A stretch of DNA of 64,000 nt from Halichondria panicea (GCF_963675165.1 NC_087389.1:3842830-3906829); one strand, 5' to 3'; positions 25,030-35,346 are shown, counted from the first letter of the stretch. Numbers and translations: made by a program. The notes: generated from the sequence alone by a model not told the origin.

Positions 25030-25880
25030 GGAACAGTTGTTGATCACAACACCACGAAAGAAAATTTACGGAACTAACTGTTCATCTCAACAACACCGAC
25101 TGAGGAAGAAATATCTACTAATCGAAAAATCAATCTCACAGCTCAAAGAAAGAATCGAAGTATTGCAGGATCTCTCGAAGCCTTTGCTGAATATCTACCG
25201 TAGACAATCAACAAAAGAATCAAAGTATTGCAGGATCTCTCGAAGCCTTCGCTGAATATCTACCGTAGACAGTCAACAAATCTCGACTGTGCATGGCATA
25301 GGGATTTTATCAATATGAATAATTATACTATTCATGCACCCCTGATTATAGCAACTGTTTTTAAATGTACCTGCAGGTGTAACAGAAGAACCCGCTGTTG
25401 ATCACAACACCACGAAAGAAGATTTCAGAGCTGACACGTATCGAGCTGTCTGTTCATTTCAACAACACGAAAGAAGAACACAAAAATCAACAAATATCGA
25501 CTGGGGCACAAAGTTCAGAGTTCATAATTATAATCATATATTACTATCAACGTAATCGTCTCTCTGCAAAGTCATATCATATCCCTGTAAAGCCAGTTGT
25601 TGATCACATGCAACAAGACGTTCACCGGCATAGAGTTCCTTATATCAAATAGATGCTCTGCACCCAAATATCAACATAGCCTTAGCTTGCGACTTCAGTC
25701 TTTACATTACGTTTGCTTGCTTGAACAGAGCCACACGCATACCTGCCATCACGAAAAACCAGCTGTTGATTGCAACACCATGAAAGAAGATTTCACAGCT
25801 GACAAAGCTATCAGCTCATCTCAACAACTCGAAAGAAAAAAAGTTCACCGTTGACAATCAAACTGCATAACTCGACTGTG
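25030..25880. repeat. Degenerate interspersed-unit array, copy B
   Basis: Same irregular TTGTTGATCACAACACCACG units as at 7,570-8,411. Here a 65-bp stretch beginning AGAATCGAAGTATTGCAGG is tandemly doubled (25,151-25,215 and 25,216-25,280), whereas copy A has it once. Confidence 0.75.
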
Positions 25881-26324
25881 ACTCATTTATACTTGACATG
25901 ATTGCAGATTGCAGACGGACAGATCTTCACGAAATTTCTTGATAGAGCTAAATATCATTCGACAAAATCATCAAACAGCACTCACTAAAGTTATTTCGCA
26001 ATAGTTAGTGTAAATTAAACTATTATAGCTACATATATAGAGACAGTCACGGTGGCTAATCCACATACAAGATTTTTACTTATGCTAGCAGCTACACATA
26101 CATGTCCAACAGCATGGTCACTTTATGAAACCAAGCGAAGGATCACGTGAGCTATAGTGTGTGGGATTTGATATCATAGAGATCTCCACGATAATTGCAC
26201 CAGTTGACAAAAGGAACCCACAGCATGTCCGGCTTGAGCAACGTGCCATGCGCATGCACACAGTGCAAGGTACTCTCAATACTCATGGTAAGAGAATAAA
26301 GTTACCATTATATCATAGTTTTGG

Positions 26325-26362
26325 AGACTCTATAATTATATACAGACTCTATAATTATATAC
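26325..26362. repeat. 19-bp tandem repeat, two units
   Basis: Two units of AGACTCTATAATTATATAC; copy A has three. Confidence 0.95.
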
Positions 26363-26740
26363 AAGGTATAGCTGTACATAGTGTGAGTACACTATGTAAG
26401 AGTCAAAATAAATAACTTGGGTGCATTATAATTATGCTTCAACACTGCATGCACAAGTCGAATGTTCTATGCCGACTGCACTGCATGCAATAACATTACT
26501 AGCCTCGATCCCAGGCCGATCCGTCTCTAATTGAACGCTAGGTCGCCTCCTCGGCCTGGTATTGATTGTATCTGGGCGTGTATCTGGGCGTGCTCTTATT
26601 GGCTCCACCTCGCTCAGGTATTCGCTAAAAAAGAGCGAATTCCTGAGCGACTTAACACTAATGGTGTATGTATGAGCACCTACTCCGTAAAAGTAATTGT
26701 AATCTCATGAATAGCTCCGTAAAGCTAGCTAGCTACTACT

Positions 26741-27470
26741 ATGGCAATTTCAACGTCTTTTGATATCCAAGAAGCATTAGCATATGCACTGTCTTGTGTG
26801 AAGCAAGAAGGACTGATCCTCAAGGAACAGCAGGTCCGTGCTCTCAAGCTCCTGTCAGAAGGAAGGGACGTTTTTGTGTGGTTCCCAACTGGGTATGGCA
26901 AGTCTCTGTGCTATCAATTGCTACCCTTCTTGATGGACTACAAGCTTGGTAGGACTAAGGGTCTCTTGTCGCCAGAAGTGTAGTTCTTGTCATCTCTCCC
27001 CTTGTGTCTCTCATGATTGACCAGGAGTCTGAACACTAGAGGTGTTTCTGCTGCCATCCTCAGTAGTAATAAGGGAATCGACAGAAGTCTTGTTGCCACT
27101 AACAAAGATGTGTCGGATGGAAAGTACCGTCTGCTGTTCACTGCCCCAGAGGCTGTTGTTGAAGACTATCGTTGGAGGATGCTATTACTAGAGCCTCCAC
27201 TCAATTCCTCTTTAGTGGCAATAGCTGTGGACGAAGCACACTGTGTTTACAAGTGGTAAGTTATTAATAACTCCCGTTGTGATTATTATGTATGTTCTGT
27301 AGGAGCTCTGACTTTCGTCCTGCCTATGCACACCTAGGTGAGCTTAGAGCATTTGCCCCTCCTGGTGCTCCAATATTGGCTGCAAACTGGATAGTTTCTG
27401 ACCTACCCTCTAGCTCCACAGCGATTGCAGATGATGTCGAGGCACTGGCATTATGTGGACCATCAATGTG
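26741..27470 (+). pseudogene. RecQ-like DNA helicase, N-terminal fragment inside the element
   Basis: Motif I/Walker A is intact in the first ORF (PTGYGKSLCYQLLPF, about residues 49-63), then VVLVISPLVSLMIDQ (motif Ia), RGVSAAILSS, a DEAH box (VAIAVDEAHCVYKW) and, after a probable small intron at 27,257-27,301, SSDFRPAYAHLGELRAF and a motif III-like APILA. The pieces lie in different frames with shifts near 26,975 and 27,025, and everything after helicase domain 1 is missing. It cannot encode a working helicase. A shorter relative with its Walker A deleted lies at 59,725. Confidence 0.8.
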
Positions 27471-27501
27471 AGCTAAAAAAATAATTTTATTTACAACACT
27501 A

Positions 27502-27939
27502 TCACATTAAAAATTTCCTACTTTGTGCAGGAGTAAAAGCAAGCCTTTTTCCTCGAACCCCGATGGTACTCCTCTTTGCTGATGGACGCGAGCTCACAGT
27601 GAAAGGAGATGCGTCGGAACCACTCGTGTCCTTAGTCCTTTTCTTAGGGGCTGATCTTACTGGACTACTAGGGAGCTGCTCTTTGGACACTTGTTTCTGG
27701 TAGCTACGTCTGGCCAGGAGCCTGAACACCTCTATGGACTCTATCTTCTTGATACAAGAAAGACAGACAATCTTTGACAGGCCATCTGAATCACTAACAG
27801 GCAGATCCAATGCAAGACTGAGCCTCCCTGGAATATCTTCTTTGAGAGCCTTACTGCTGAACAAATGTTTATATCTTCTGTTTTGTATGGCATCAGTGCT
27901 GCAACATAACCTACAAAGAACAAACTTAGAAGCCATCAT
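27502..27939 (-). CDS. ZAD-like zinc-finger ORF inside the element
   Basis: A 145-residue open frame. The N-terminal half has paired cysteines CRLCC near residue 10 and CLSCIKKIES near residue 60, the spacing of zf-AD/ZAD-type treble-clef fingers. The C-terminal half is basic, with serine and proline (APKKRTKDTSG, SRPSAKRSTIG). No DNA-binding C2H2 fingers follow, so it is likely a truncated or captured piece. ZAD domains mediate dimerisation of transcription factors in insects; in sponges related domains occur in other contexts. Function not assigned. Confidence 0.5.
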   Translation of the reverse strand: MMASKFVLCRLCCSTDAIQNRRYKHLFSSKALKEDIPGRLSLALDLPVSDSDGLSKIVCLSCIKKIESIEVFRLLARRSYQKQVSKEQLPSSPVRSAPKKRTKDTSGSDASPFTVSSRPSAKRSTIGVRGKRLAFTPAQSRKFLM

Positions 27940-28073
27940 TAATTTTTTTATTCAATTTTCATTTGACCACATGGACTAATAATAATAAAGAAGTCACGCC
28001 CAGATACAATCAACCAGGCCGAGGAGGCGACCTAGCGTTCAATTAGAGACAGATCGGCCTGGGATCGAGGCTA

Positions 28074-28392
28074 ATACTGTAGGTTCAACAATACATGCAG
28101 TTGCTAAAAAAAACCCAACATGCATGGTTTTTGTCATTTTGATACCACACTGCTTTTTTGCTTTTTCATGATCAGTGTCTGTCAGAGAGTTGTTGATTTT
28201 ATGGTGTATTAAAAGTTCCCAGGATCCCATATCTGTTAGGAATTCATAGCATGTTGGTGTCTTGGTAACTGCATCCTTTTTGAAATTATGAATCATCAAT
28301 AATGACAGTAGTACACTCTTTTGAAGTAGAGTCAAACCACTATAATACATCATTAATTATACATTAAATAGAAACTGAGATTGTTGTCTAAG
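28074..28392. other. Gene-free upstream region of the third nuclease gene
   Basis: About 320 AT-rich bases between the right end of the TAGCCTCG element and the ATG at 28,393. No promoter motif can be assigned. Confidence 0.4.
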
Positions 28393-30123
28393 ATGGGGAT
28401 ACCAAAGCTAACTTCCTACATCAAGAAGACAGATCTTATTGTGCAAACAAATATCAGGAATATGTCAAGTATTGTCATTGATGGCTATGCTTTGTGCTAT
28501 AAGCTTCATCTTGGAGTTGAAAGTGGAGATTACTGTCAATTTTATGAAAAGGTTACCACTTTTCTTTCAGGCTTGAATCGTGAAATAGAAGTGTATGTTG
28601 TCATAGATGGTGTTGACTACGAAAATAGAAAAATGGAAACCGACAGACGTAGAGATGTACAACGTCTTCAGAAATTGTGGCGGGTTGATTCTCGAGTCGA
28701 AGAGCTTTCACCTTACGAGATTGTTATCTCTTTCATGGCCAAGACCGTGTTTATGGATGCTGTTTGTGATTCCTCAGTGAAATACTTCGTCGCTGATGGT
28801 GAAGCAGATCGGGACGTCGTCTCTCTTGCAAATCATCTTCGTTGCCCTGTATTTGGCTCTGATTCCGACTACTTCATTTTCAACATTGAAGGTGGGTACA
28901 TTCCCATTGATGATGGTAGAGGTGGAGTAACAAATCTGCATGGAGTAGTGCCTTGCTTTAATTATCATTCATTTGATTCTGCCTACAACCTCAGCTCTGA
29001 TGCTCGTCTTCTGATACCCTATTGTGTTGGAAATGATTTTCATGGTTCCAACGCTCTCCCTGAATTACAGATTGAACAAGATTCTTCGGTAGGAAATGTT
29101 GTCTCGAAACTTGCAGGTAGAGTGAATTTTGATGATTTCCAGAACAGAGTTGCAGAAGATTACAAGTTTTATCGTGTAGATCCTCACTCGTTTGAAGAAT
29201 TATCTCAGTCTAGGTTTTTAAGTGGTTTTAACCCCTTAGTCCCTGAGTGGGTCGTAATGCAATTTAAAGTAGGCCAGTTCTCGCACATTTCAATGAGATT
29301 TCTTGCAAGCAAGGATACTAAAACCTGGAAGTACACTATAGCCATCGAAGATGTGACTAAAGAATCCGCTTCAGAGGTGACGAATACTGTCTTTCCGTAC
29401 ATTGCTGGTGCACTGCTCAGCCTTGAAAAATGCCAAACTCCTCCTGTACGAGTTTACCGCAAGCCAAAGTCATTTGAGTTTGAAGCCAATGAAGTTGCTC
29501 TGTCAGATAGGCACAGGAATATTCTTGGCTCGTTTAACTTGCTGAATATCCGAGATTGTCCCTCGGAAGTTCGTGAGATGATCCTTTTACAAGTCTTCCA
29601 CTGCAAGTCTGTGTGTAAGACGCTACGGAAAATTCCAGACGAGTTGAAGTTAGCAGTAGTTGCTAGCAGATGTTGGTTAAAGAGCGTCATTCACAGCATT
29701 GATCATCAATTCAAGGCTTTCATTCTTGCACTAGTTTTCTGCTTTCACACGTGCTATTCTAGATCAGAGTTTCAAATTCCCCTTATCTTGAATCAAATGG
29801 GACGCCCTCGCAGGATCCACCACTTAGCTCAGTGGGAACGTATGATGCATCTAGTGATTGATTTTAATCAAATCCTCGGCTCTCCTTTTCCCTACACGAG
29901 TCTTGGTCATCTGTTTTCTACGACAGTATTTCTGAATTTTTTTACGAGCCAACCCGACTTTCTCTACTCTAAACTTGACGAAGAAGGTAGAGATATGTAC
30001 GATGCAATAACGAAAAAACTACTCCCTGGCGCACCAGTTGAACCTGTTCGTCAAGCCCAAGTTGTACGTGCTCCCAGACCGCAAGCAATTGTAACTCAGA
30101 ATAGGTTTGCTCAGCTGTCTTAG
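28393..30123 (+). CDS. Asteroid-like XPG/FEN1-family nuclease (third gene)
   Basis: Intronless gene of 576 residues beginning MGIPKL at 28,393 (the frame opens from a TTG four codons earlier). The acidic active site is complete: D30, D72, E137, D139, D157, D159 (SDSDYF) and D214 (VGNDFHG). The C-terminal family block reads HHLAQWERMMHL, then FPYTSLGHLFS. By eye it is closer to cassette gene 1 and to the cassette pseudogene than to cassette gene 2. It is outside the duplicated cassette and no second copy is visible, but the inverted fragment at 32,125 descends from the related pseudogene. Confidence 0.85.
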   Translation: MGIPKLTSYIKKTDLIVQTNIRNMSSIVIDGYALCYKLHLGVESGDYCQFYEKVTTFLSGLNREIEVYVVIDGVDYENRKMETDRRRDVQRLQKLWRVDSRVEELSPYEIVISFMAKTVFMDAVCDSSVKYFVADGEADRDVVSLANHLRCPVFGSDSDYFIFNIEGGYIPIDDGRGGVTNLHGVVPCFNYHSFDSAYNLSSDARLLIPYCVGNDFHGSNALPELQIEQDSSVGNVVSKLAGRVNFDDFQNRVAEDYKFYRVDPHSFEELSQSRFLSGFNPLVPEWVVMQFKVGQFSHISMRFLASKDTKTWKYTIAIEDVTKESASEVTNTVFPYIAGALLSLEKCQTPPVRVYRKPKSFEFEANEVALSDRHRNILGSFNLLNIRDCPSEVREMILLQVFHCKSVCKTLRKIPDELKLAVVASRCWLKSVIHSIDHQFKAFILALVFCFHTCYSRSEFQIPLILNQMGRPRRIHHLAQWERMMHLVIDFNQILGSPFPYTSLGHLFSTTVFLNFFTSQPDFLYSKLDEEGRDMYDAITKKLLPGAPVEPVRQAQVVRAPRPQAIVTQNRFAQLS

Positions 30124-31004
30124 TTTATTGTGTGTGCATACATGGTAGCAGTTCATGCAGTTGTGTAATAGTGCGTGCATGTGTGTTTACAATAGGTAGG
30201 TTTCCTTGTATTTATTGCATGGGATGTTTCAACAAGACGCAAAACTTTCGGCACACTGTATATATATAGATAAAACACTTATAGAGAATAATTTATATCA
30301 CTGTTGTTTTTCTTGTGAACAAGTTTCAGTTACCTTCCTTTAGTAAAACTTTATATTTTATTTTGCTGCATGCATGCATGCATGCGTACATGTATATAAT
30401 TATGATGATGATGATTGTGCATAAACAGTATCTGTAACGTTATGTAGTAGACTCTCGCTAATCTGGCTCTCTGAAGCACGGTCACCTCGATATACACGTC
30501 GTTTAGTTTGCTATAGTTACTGCACAAAACTTGCCCTGAAATGCAACCACTCGCTATTCCGTATATACCAGCCAGTTCTGGCTGCCCTAAACTAGATTTT
30601 TAAGTTATAGTTATGGAACCAGCTGTATAATAGCATATATTGACTGAAGCAGAGGGCTGAGTTCAATAAATTATAATTACTGCAACTAACAAGTACCATA
30701 GATTGAAGAGAGAGGGATTGGCAACGGAGGCAGTTTACGTGATGCTTTACATTGAGTTTACATACACAGATGGGCCTGAAACCCACCCGTGTTTCGCCCT
30801 AAAACTCCCGGGGAAACTTATTGTGTCTAATGCATGCTTCTTAAAGACCCCTCCAACACTTAAACAAATGCCCCCCCCCCTGATGGTGCATGGGTATATC
30901 ATTTAGAAATGAAGAAAACATAATCGTGATTGTCGTGAAGTAGCTAGAGGTACATACACAGAGCATGTTTTCATGCTTGTGCATGTTCCTACATGTATAC
31001 CACC
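30124..31004. other. Gene-free region with pogo-like remnant and a CATAGATTGAAGAG end
   Basis: Holds a CATGCATG microsatellite near 30,370 and a pogo-like MITE remnant at about 30,446-30,600 (TAGACTCTCGCTAATCTGG). A sequence starting ATAGATTGAAGAGAGAGGG at 30,698 recurs in inverse near 32,097 and may be the other end of one element into which the 31,005 element jumped. No genes are seen. Confidence 0.5.
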
Positions 31005-31885
31005 CAGGGGCGGATCCAGAGGTAGTTCGTTGGGTTCGTACGAACTACCCTTCCACTAAGTTGATACTTTATATTACACCTGGCGCTAGCTAGCTAGCTT
31101 ACTGTCATGACAATAGGGTACAAAGTTCTCTCTGCATAATGTGAGGGTGGGGCTGGTACTCTCTGCATAATATGAGGGTGGGGCTGGCTATATTGACTCA
31201 TCCAGCCATGGTCGCAGTGATAATTGAGCCTGGCCATGAATCCTAACAAAAGGTCTAGATTGCAACCCTCCATTGACTCCTGGTTAAAGTTTCAGGTAAG
31301 GGAAAGTTCATGGCACTGCATACTGAATGATAGACACTGTATAGATTAATTATAATTGCTATAATAATTATATTGACTAATATAATAATCTAGATGATCT
31401 ACAGCCAGTCTCCTCTTCAAGAGAACCACCAGCCACCACCGTCTCTTCTCCAGTCATCAACGTCTCTCCTCCAGCCACCACTGTCTCTCCTCGAGTCACA
31501 ACCATCTCTCCTCCAGTCACAACTATCTCTCCACTGGAACCACCAGCCACCTCCATCACCCCTCCATGTTCATCGAAGCAAGCAACGAGATCTTCCGCTG
31601 AGGATCAGCCAATGGAGCTCTCCTGAAAGAGAAGAAAGTGCAATCACTATCCCAGAGCATGAGAATGGCTTTGCCTTGTGTTCTTTCAGATATTATATAA
31701 TTTATGTTTTTGTATAATGTTTTTGTTGAAGGGAATGTGGTTAATTAATGGGCGTGGCATGTAAAAGGGGGCGTGGTCAGCCAAAAATTTCGGCGCTACA
31801 CGCCCAGTGACACTTCTTCTTGTCCACGCTTCGCGCGGCCAAGAAGTAAGAACCCCCCCTTCCCTAAATCCTGGATCCGCCCCTG
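31005..31885. mobile_element. CAGGGGCGG element with 5-bp target duplication (hAT5-like)
   Basis: Ends CAGGGGCGGATCCAG and CTGGATCCGCCCCTG are perfect inverts, flanked by CCACC at 31,000-31,004 and 31,886-31,890. Inside, 31,394-31,560 is a low-complexity run of 12-24-base repeats (units like TCTCTCCTCCAGTCAC), giving a serine/proline/glutamine-rich ORF that is probably not a gene. No transposase is present. Confidence 0.8.
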
Positions 31886-32124
31886 CCACCTATGATATGG
31901 TTGTGTTACTAAGTAGTGTGCTGTGTCCCAAATGGCCATAAGCATGAGGTTAAGTTCATGTGACTTTATAGACAGCAAAAAACAATGCTCAGAATTAGAC
32001 TCACACGTTAGGAGTAAGCCTCGATTGAAACCGCGCGGGGAAACACGGATGGCACCGGAAGTGCACCCCGTTTCCAATCCTTCTCTCTTCAATCTATGCT
32101 AGTGTGCACTGGTGTGCACTTATG

Positions 32125-32695
32125 GATAATGAAATCAACCTCTCGTCAAAGCATTTAAGTATACTCAGGTCACATGACCTACAAACGATCTCTGATATGC
32201 CCCTACTACTATAGATAGAGAGAAAATTCTTTTGCGAGTATTTCACTGCAAATCGGTTTCAAAGACTTTGGAAAAACATTTCAGAAAAGCTGAAGTTAGC
32301 GGTAATTGCGAGCCGATGCTGGCTGAAAAATATTGTTCACAATGTTGATTATAATTTCGAGGCTTTCATTTCAGCTCTAGTTTTCTACTTTCAAACGTGT
32401 ATAGTGGAGCTCGACAGATTGATGAAGCGGGATAACACCGAGAACATTCAATGACTCACCTTCGCCGAATCCACTATTTAGCACATTGGGAATGCATGCT
32501 CCACCTCGCGAATTCAAATCCTGAACTATCCATTTACCTACACTATAGTCTGGGCAGAATGTTCTCAGCAACAGTACTTCACATATTTTTTACAAGTGGT
32601 CCAGGCGTTCATACAAGGTTGGACTTCGAAGGTGCTTGTATGTACGAAGCGATAACGAAAGAACTTCTCCTCACAAGTTGAACCTGTTTGTTAAG
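32125..32695 (+). pseudogene. C-terminal fragment of asteroid-like nuclease (copy C)
   Basis: Corresponds to the 3' third of the cassette pseudogene. It preserves the RRIHYLAHWECMLHLAN block at 32,451-32,500 and ends ITKELLLTS at about 32,681. The upstream part shows a recognisable CRWLK/FHCKSVSKTL region with stops and shifts, for example before 32,451. The N-terminal nuclease domain is absent. Confidence 0.8.
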
Positions 32696-32771
32696 CCTAT
32701 GCTGCTCCCAAGACTATACCTAGTAAGAAGAGACTGTTGTGAAAGTAAAACCCCAAAATGTGTAATGTGTA

Positions 32772-33421
32772 CAGTGCATCAAGTCCATATTAGAGTATAA
32801 ACTATACCATAAATGTGTGAGTAGTTGACTTAAATGTAAATTTCTAACGATTCTAAGAAAATGTGCTGATACCTATAGGTGAATGATAAGCTACAGGGTA
32901 TCCAAAAATGTTTCCATAATTAAGGTTGAGTAAACAATTGTTATTGGGTAATGGGATAAGGAGAGAAAAGGCCAATGGTGTCCGGGAACTTTGTCACAAC
33001 ATCTATATAGGCTATGTAAAAGGTTCAATGTTACTTACATATCTACACATCCTTTGCAGTGCTCAAAATTGCTAGTTTTCCGTTTCGGTTAGGGAGAGAT
33101 TTGAAGAAGATCTTACGGCTAGGGTCCAAACATTATTAAGCTTGAATAAATTTTATAACTTTTGATAAGAAAAAATTGTCCCAAAAATACTTTAGTTCCA
33201 GAGATAATTGATGTTACACACATTTTTTTTACGATCACCCCGTTTTTGATTTCTCATAATAACAACTAACAACTTTTGGGAAATACTTTTAAATAAGCTT
33301 TATATTCATTCACCTACACAATGGTATCAGTACAATTTCTTAGACTAATCTTAAGATACATTTAAGTACAACTACTCACACATTTGTGGTATTCTACTTA
33401 CTAGACTGGATGCATGCACTG
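32772..33421. mobile_element. Mariner/Tc1-like MITE, copy C
   Basis: Inverse copy of the element at 2,964-3,606, with TA on both sides (32,770-32,771 and 33,422-33,423). Confidence 0.8.
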
Positions 33422-33660
33422 TACATGACTGTGTATTAATCTTTGTGTATCAGCGAATGATACCGTCACGGCACATTTGATACACAGAAATAGGGTAAGC
33501 ATGTGATTTTGCCTAAACAAACGCATTTCATGAAGCTTGAATTTCTATAGACACTAAGTTGCATATAATTCAGGCTATTTGTGCCTATCACTAAATTTCA
33601 CTCTGTCATGCCTCGAGTGTATTTCAAAAGTAAATATCTTCATTGCCACCTTTCATAAAT

Positions 33661-33952
33661 TCATTTCTTCATCATTTCCTCAGCATCGGACAAATATCTT
33701 ACAGAACCACTAAGTTTAACAAACGGAACTCTGCCGGATACTCTGTCATGAAGAGTAGACTTGGGAACATCAAACGCATCAGCTGCCTCGCGAATACTTA
33801 ACTCTTCATTCAAAACAGCATCGTATGCTAACTTCAGCCGTTCTTGGGTACATTTCTTATATTTTTCTGGCTGTGATGGTTGGGGAGAGCTCACATGAGC
33901 AGATTTTGAAGACCTTAGGATTCTATCCTTCAACAGTGGATACATTCCACAC
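33661..33952 (-). pseudogene. Pipsqueak-type HTH exon, truncated by copy C
   Basis: A minus-strand exon after a TTTGCAG acceptor encodes about 96 residues. The core TQERLKLAYDAVLNEELSIR, followed by EAADAFDVPKSTLHDRVSGR, is a psq-type helix-turn-helix as found at the N-terminus of Tigger/pogo-like transposases and derived proteins. The following SVRYLSDAEEMMKK matches the usual linker. The reading frame stops at the junction with copy C, so any downstream exon or domain was cut off here. Pogo-like MITEs elsewhere in the window fit the same superfamily, but a direct link is inference. Confidence 0.6.
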
Positions 33953-34677
33953 CTGCAAACAATTAACACACAATTAACAGTTAGAGAAATGGCTGAAAAT
34001 GTAATTTAACTTACAGATGCTGCTCTGTAAATGGTTGCTGATCTGTAAACAGTGTTCATTGGCGACTCCTTGCTCTCCTTGCCATGTGGTATAAACTGCG
34101 CATGACAGGAAAATGGCATTTGATAGGAGGGCGTGTCCGCAATGTAAAAAGCATACCTAGCATTTTGTATCAGCTTTTTTGACAAAACTAGAAGGAGTTG
34201 AGAGCTGAATTTTGTTTGTGCTTGCAGCCCAAGGCCTGGTCTTTCTATCCATACATAGTAGCTTAGATAAGTCCTAGCTAGCGCTATACAAAAAATCCCT
34301 GTCCAAGACAGCTAGAGTTGTACGATCATGGTGTGTTCCGAATGTCCTTTATTTTGAGCTGGCATGTCTAGAGCAAGCACGATTGAGACTTGATAGTTGG
34401 TTGTGCAGCAAGGCACATACAGTAGCTACATTTACATACCCTACAATCACTGTAGAATCTTGATGGTCATGAGACAGAGTGTACGAAAACCGCTAGTGTC
34501 CGATCATTGGTAAATTACTCTAGCTCTCTTGATTTTGCCCCCCGAGCTTATTAGGTGTGGCTGGGGGCCACACCTAATAAGGTGTGGCCCCCAGACTAAA
34601 GTTACCCCATGCCATGCCCAAGAGTTCATTGACCCTGGAATTCTGACTTGTGCCTAGCTAGCTAGCTAGCTAGTGTA
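33953..34677. other. Intron and intergenic DNA with a strong inverted repeat
   Basis: No genes are seen. At 34,547-34,581 CTTATTAGGTGTGGC pairs with GCCACACCTAATAAG across a 5-base loop, immediately followed by a third GGTGTGGC copy. It lies about 100 bases upstream of the acetyltransferase ATG. A (TAGC)n run (34,655-34,674) abuts the ATG. Confidence 0.6.
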
Positions 34678-35346
34678 ATGATGGAAACTGGTGTAAAATA
34701 TCAAATGATCAAGCCAGAGAAATTCCAAGAGGCGATTAATCTGTTTAATGATCAATTTCTCACCTACGAGCCAATGTCCAAAGCTATTCAAGTCCCCAAG
34801 CATAACACAGCAACTGATCAGACAAAACATTACTACTTGGAACAGGGTTTATCTTGGTGCGCGGTGGATGAAAAAAGTGGTAAAATGGTAGGCATTAGCA
34901 TTAATTGCTGTGAATCACTAGCTGATTTACCTGATGTGCCTCCAACCTTTGATGAATATGTTGAACGTGGATTCTCAAGGGAATGGTCTTCGATGCTGGT
35001 CTTGTTGGACAGTGCATTGGAAATAAAAAGCATATTGATAGCAAATCAAGAAAGCAGGATGTATGAAGTATTTGCAGTGAGTGTCCATTCTGATTACAAG
35101 AACAAAGGTATTGCCAGTAAGTTAGTCAAGCAATCACTAGAGCATGCCGTGGCTCTTGGGTTTACATTGGCTGGAGTACTTTGTACAAGCATTTACACCC
35201 AACAACTGTTCGAAAAGCAAGGTTTCGAGAAGGTGAAAGAAATATTTTATGCGAGTTATGTCGATGGAAAATCGAATACGGTTATCTTCAAGAATGTGGA
35301 AGAGCCTCACAAGTCTTCAATAAGTTACATTAAAAAAATCCACTGA
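34678..35346 (+). CDS. Arylalkylamine N-acetyltransferase-like GNAT protein
   Basis: Intronless, 222 residues. GNAT motif A is VSVHSDYKNKGIASKLV at about residues 134-150, where the KNKGIA loop would hold acetyl-CoA pyrophosphate. Motif B is IYTQQLFEKQGFEKV at about 172-186. An N-terminal TYEPMSKAI segment (E31) aligns with the DEPL catalytic-glutamate segment of insect-type AANATs. Length fits that family. Likely reaction: acetyl-CoA-dependent N-acetylation of a small amine in the cytosol; the substrate cannot be read from sequence. Two adjacent ATGs make the start uncertain by one codon. No introns and a compact frame suggest either retroposition or ancestral lack of introns. Confidence 0.75.
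   Translation: MMETGVKYQMIKPEKFQEAINLFNDQFLTYEPMSKAIQVPKHNTATDQTKHYYLEQGLSWCAVDEKSGKMVGISINCCESLADLPDVPPTFDEYVERGFSREWSSMLVLLDSALEIKSILIANQESRMYEVFAVSVHSDYKNKGIASKLVKQSLEHAVALGFTLAGVLCTSIYTQQLFEKQGFEKVKEIFYASYVDGKSNTVIFKNVEEPHKSSISYIKKIH

Larger units (their letters stand above)
16470..26499. repeat. Asteroid-nuclease cassette, copy B (segmental duplication)
   Basis: Collinear near-identical copy of 2-9,034. It is about 1 kb longer because of a block at 18,658-19,612. It is bounded exactly by a TAGCCTCG terminal repeat on the left (16,449-16,469) and by the first base of the TAGCCTCG element on the right (26,500). Confidence 0.9.
26500..28073. mobile_element. TAGCCTCG inverted-repeat element carrying host-like gene fragments (Pack-MULE-like)
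   Basis: Terminal inverted repeats of about 80 bases (26,500-26,580 and 27,995-28,073) begin TAGCCTCGATCCCAGGCC. Inside are a RecQ-like helicase fragment (plus) and a ZAD-like zinc-finger ORF (minus), converging. No transposase is seen. A palindromic relative at 59,083 has a 9-bp target duplication. Here the flanks (TAACATTAC and ATACTGTAG) do not match, which suggests the left and right ends come from different insertions or that flanking DNA was rearranged. Confidence 0.8.
32123..33656 (-). repeat. Inverted partial cassette, copy C
   Basis: Matches copy A positions about 2,727-4,240 in reverse orientation: pseudogene 3' part, mariner-like MITE and flank. It is more diverged than copies A and B are from each other. 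Its right edge, at about 33,656, lies directly against the truncated HTH exon. Confidence 0.85.

Noticed and set aside
26500-28073. Element as a Helitron because it carries a helicase
   Set aside because: It has long terminal inverted repeats and its helicase is RecQ-like, not the Pif1-like Rep-helicase of Helitrons.
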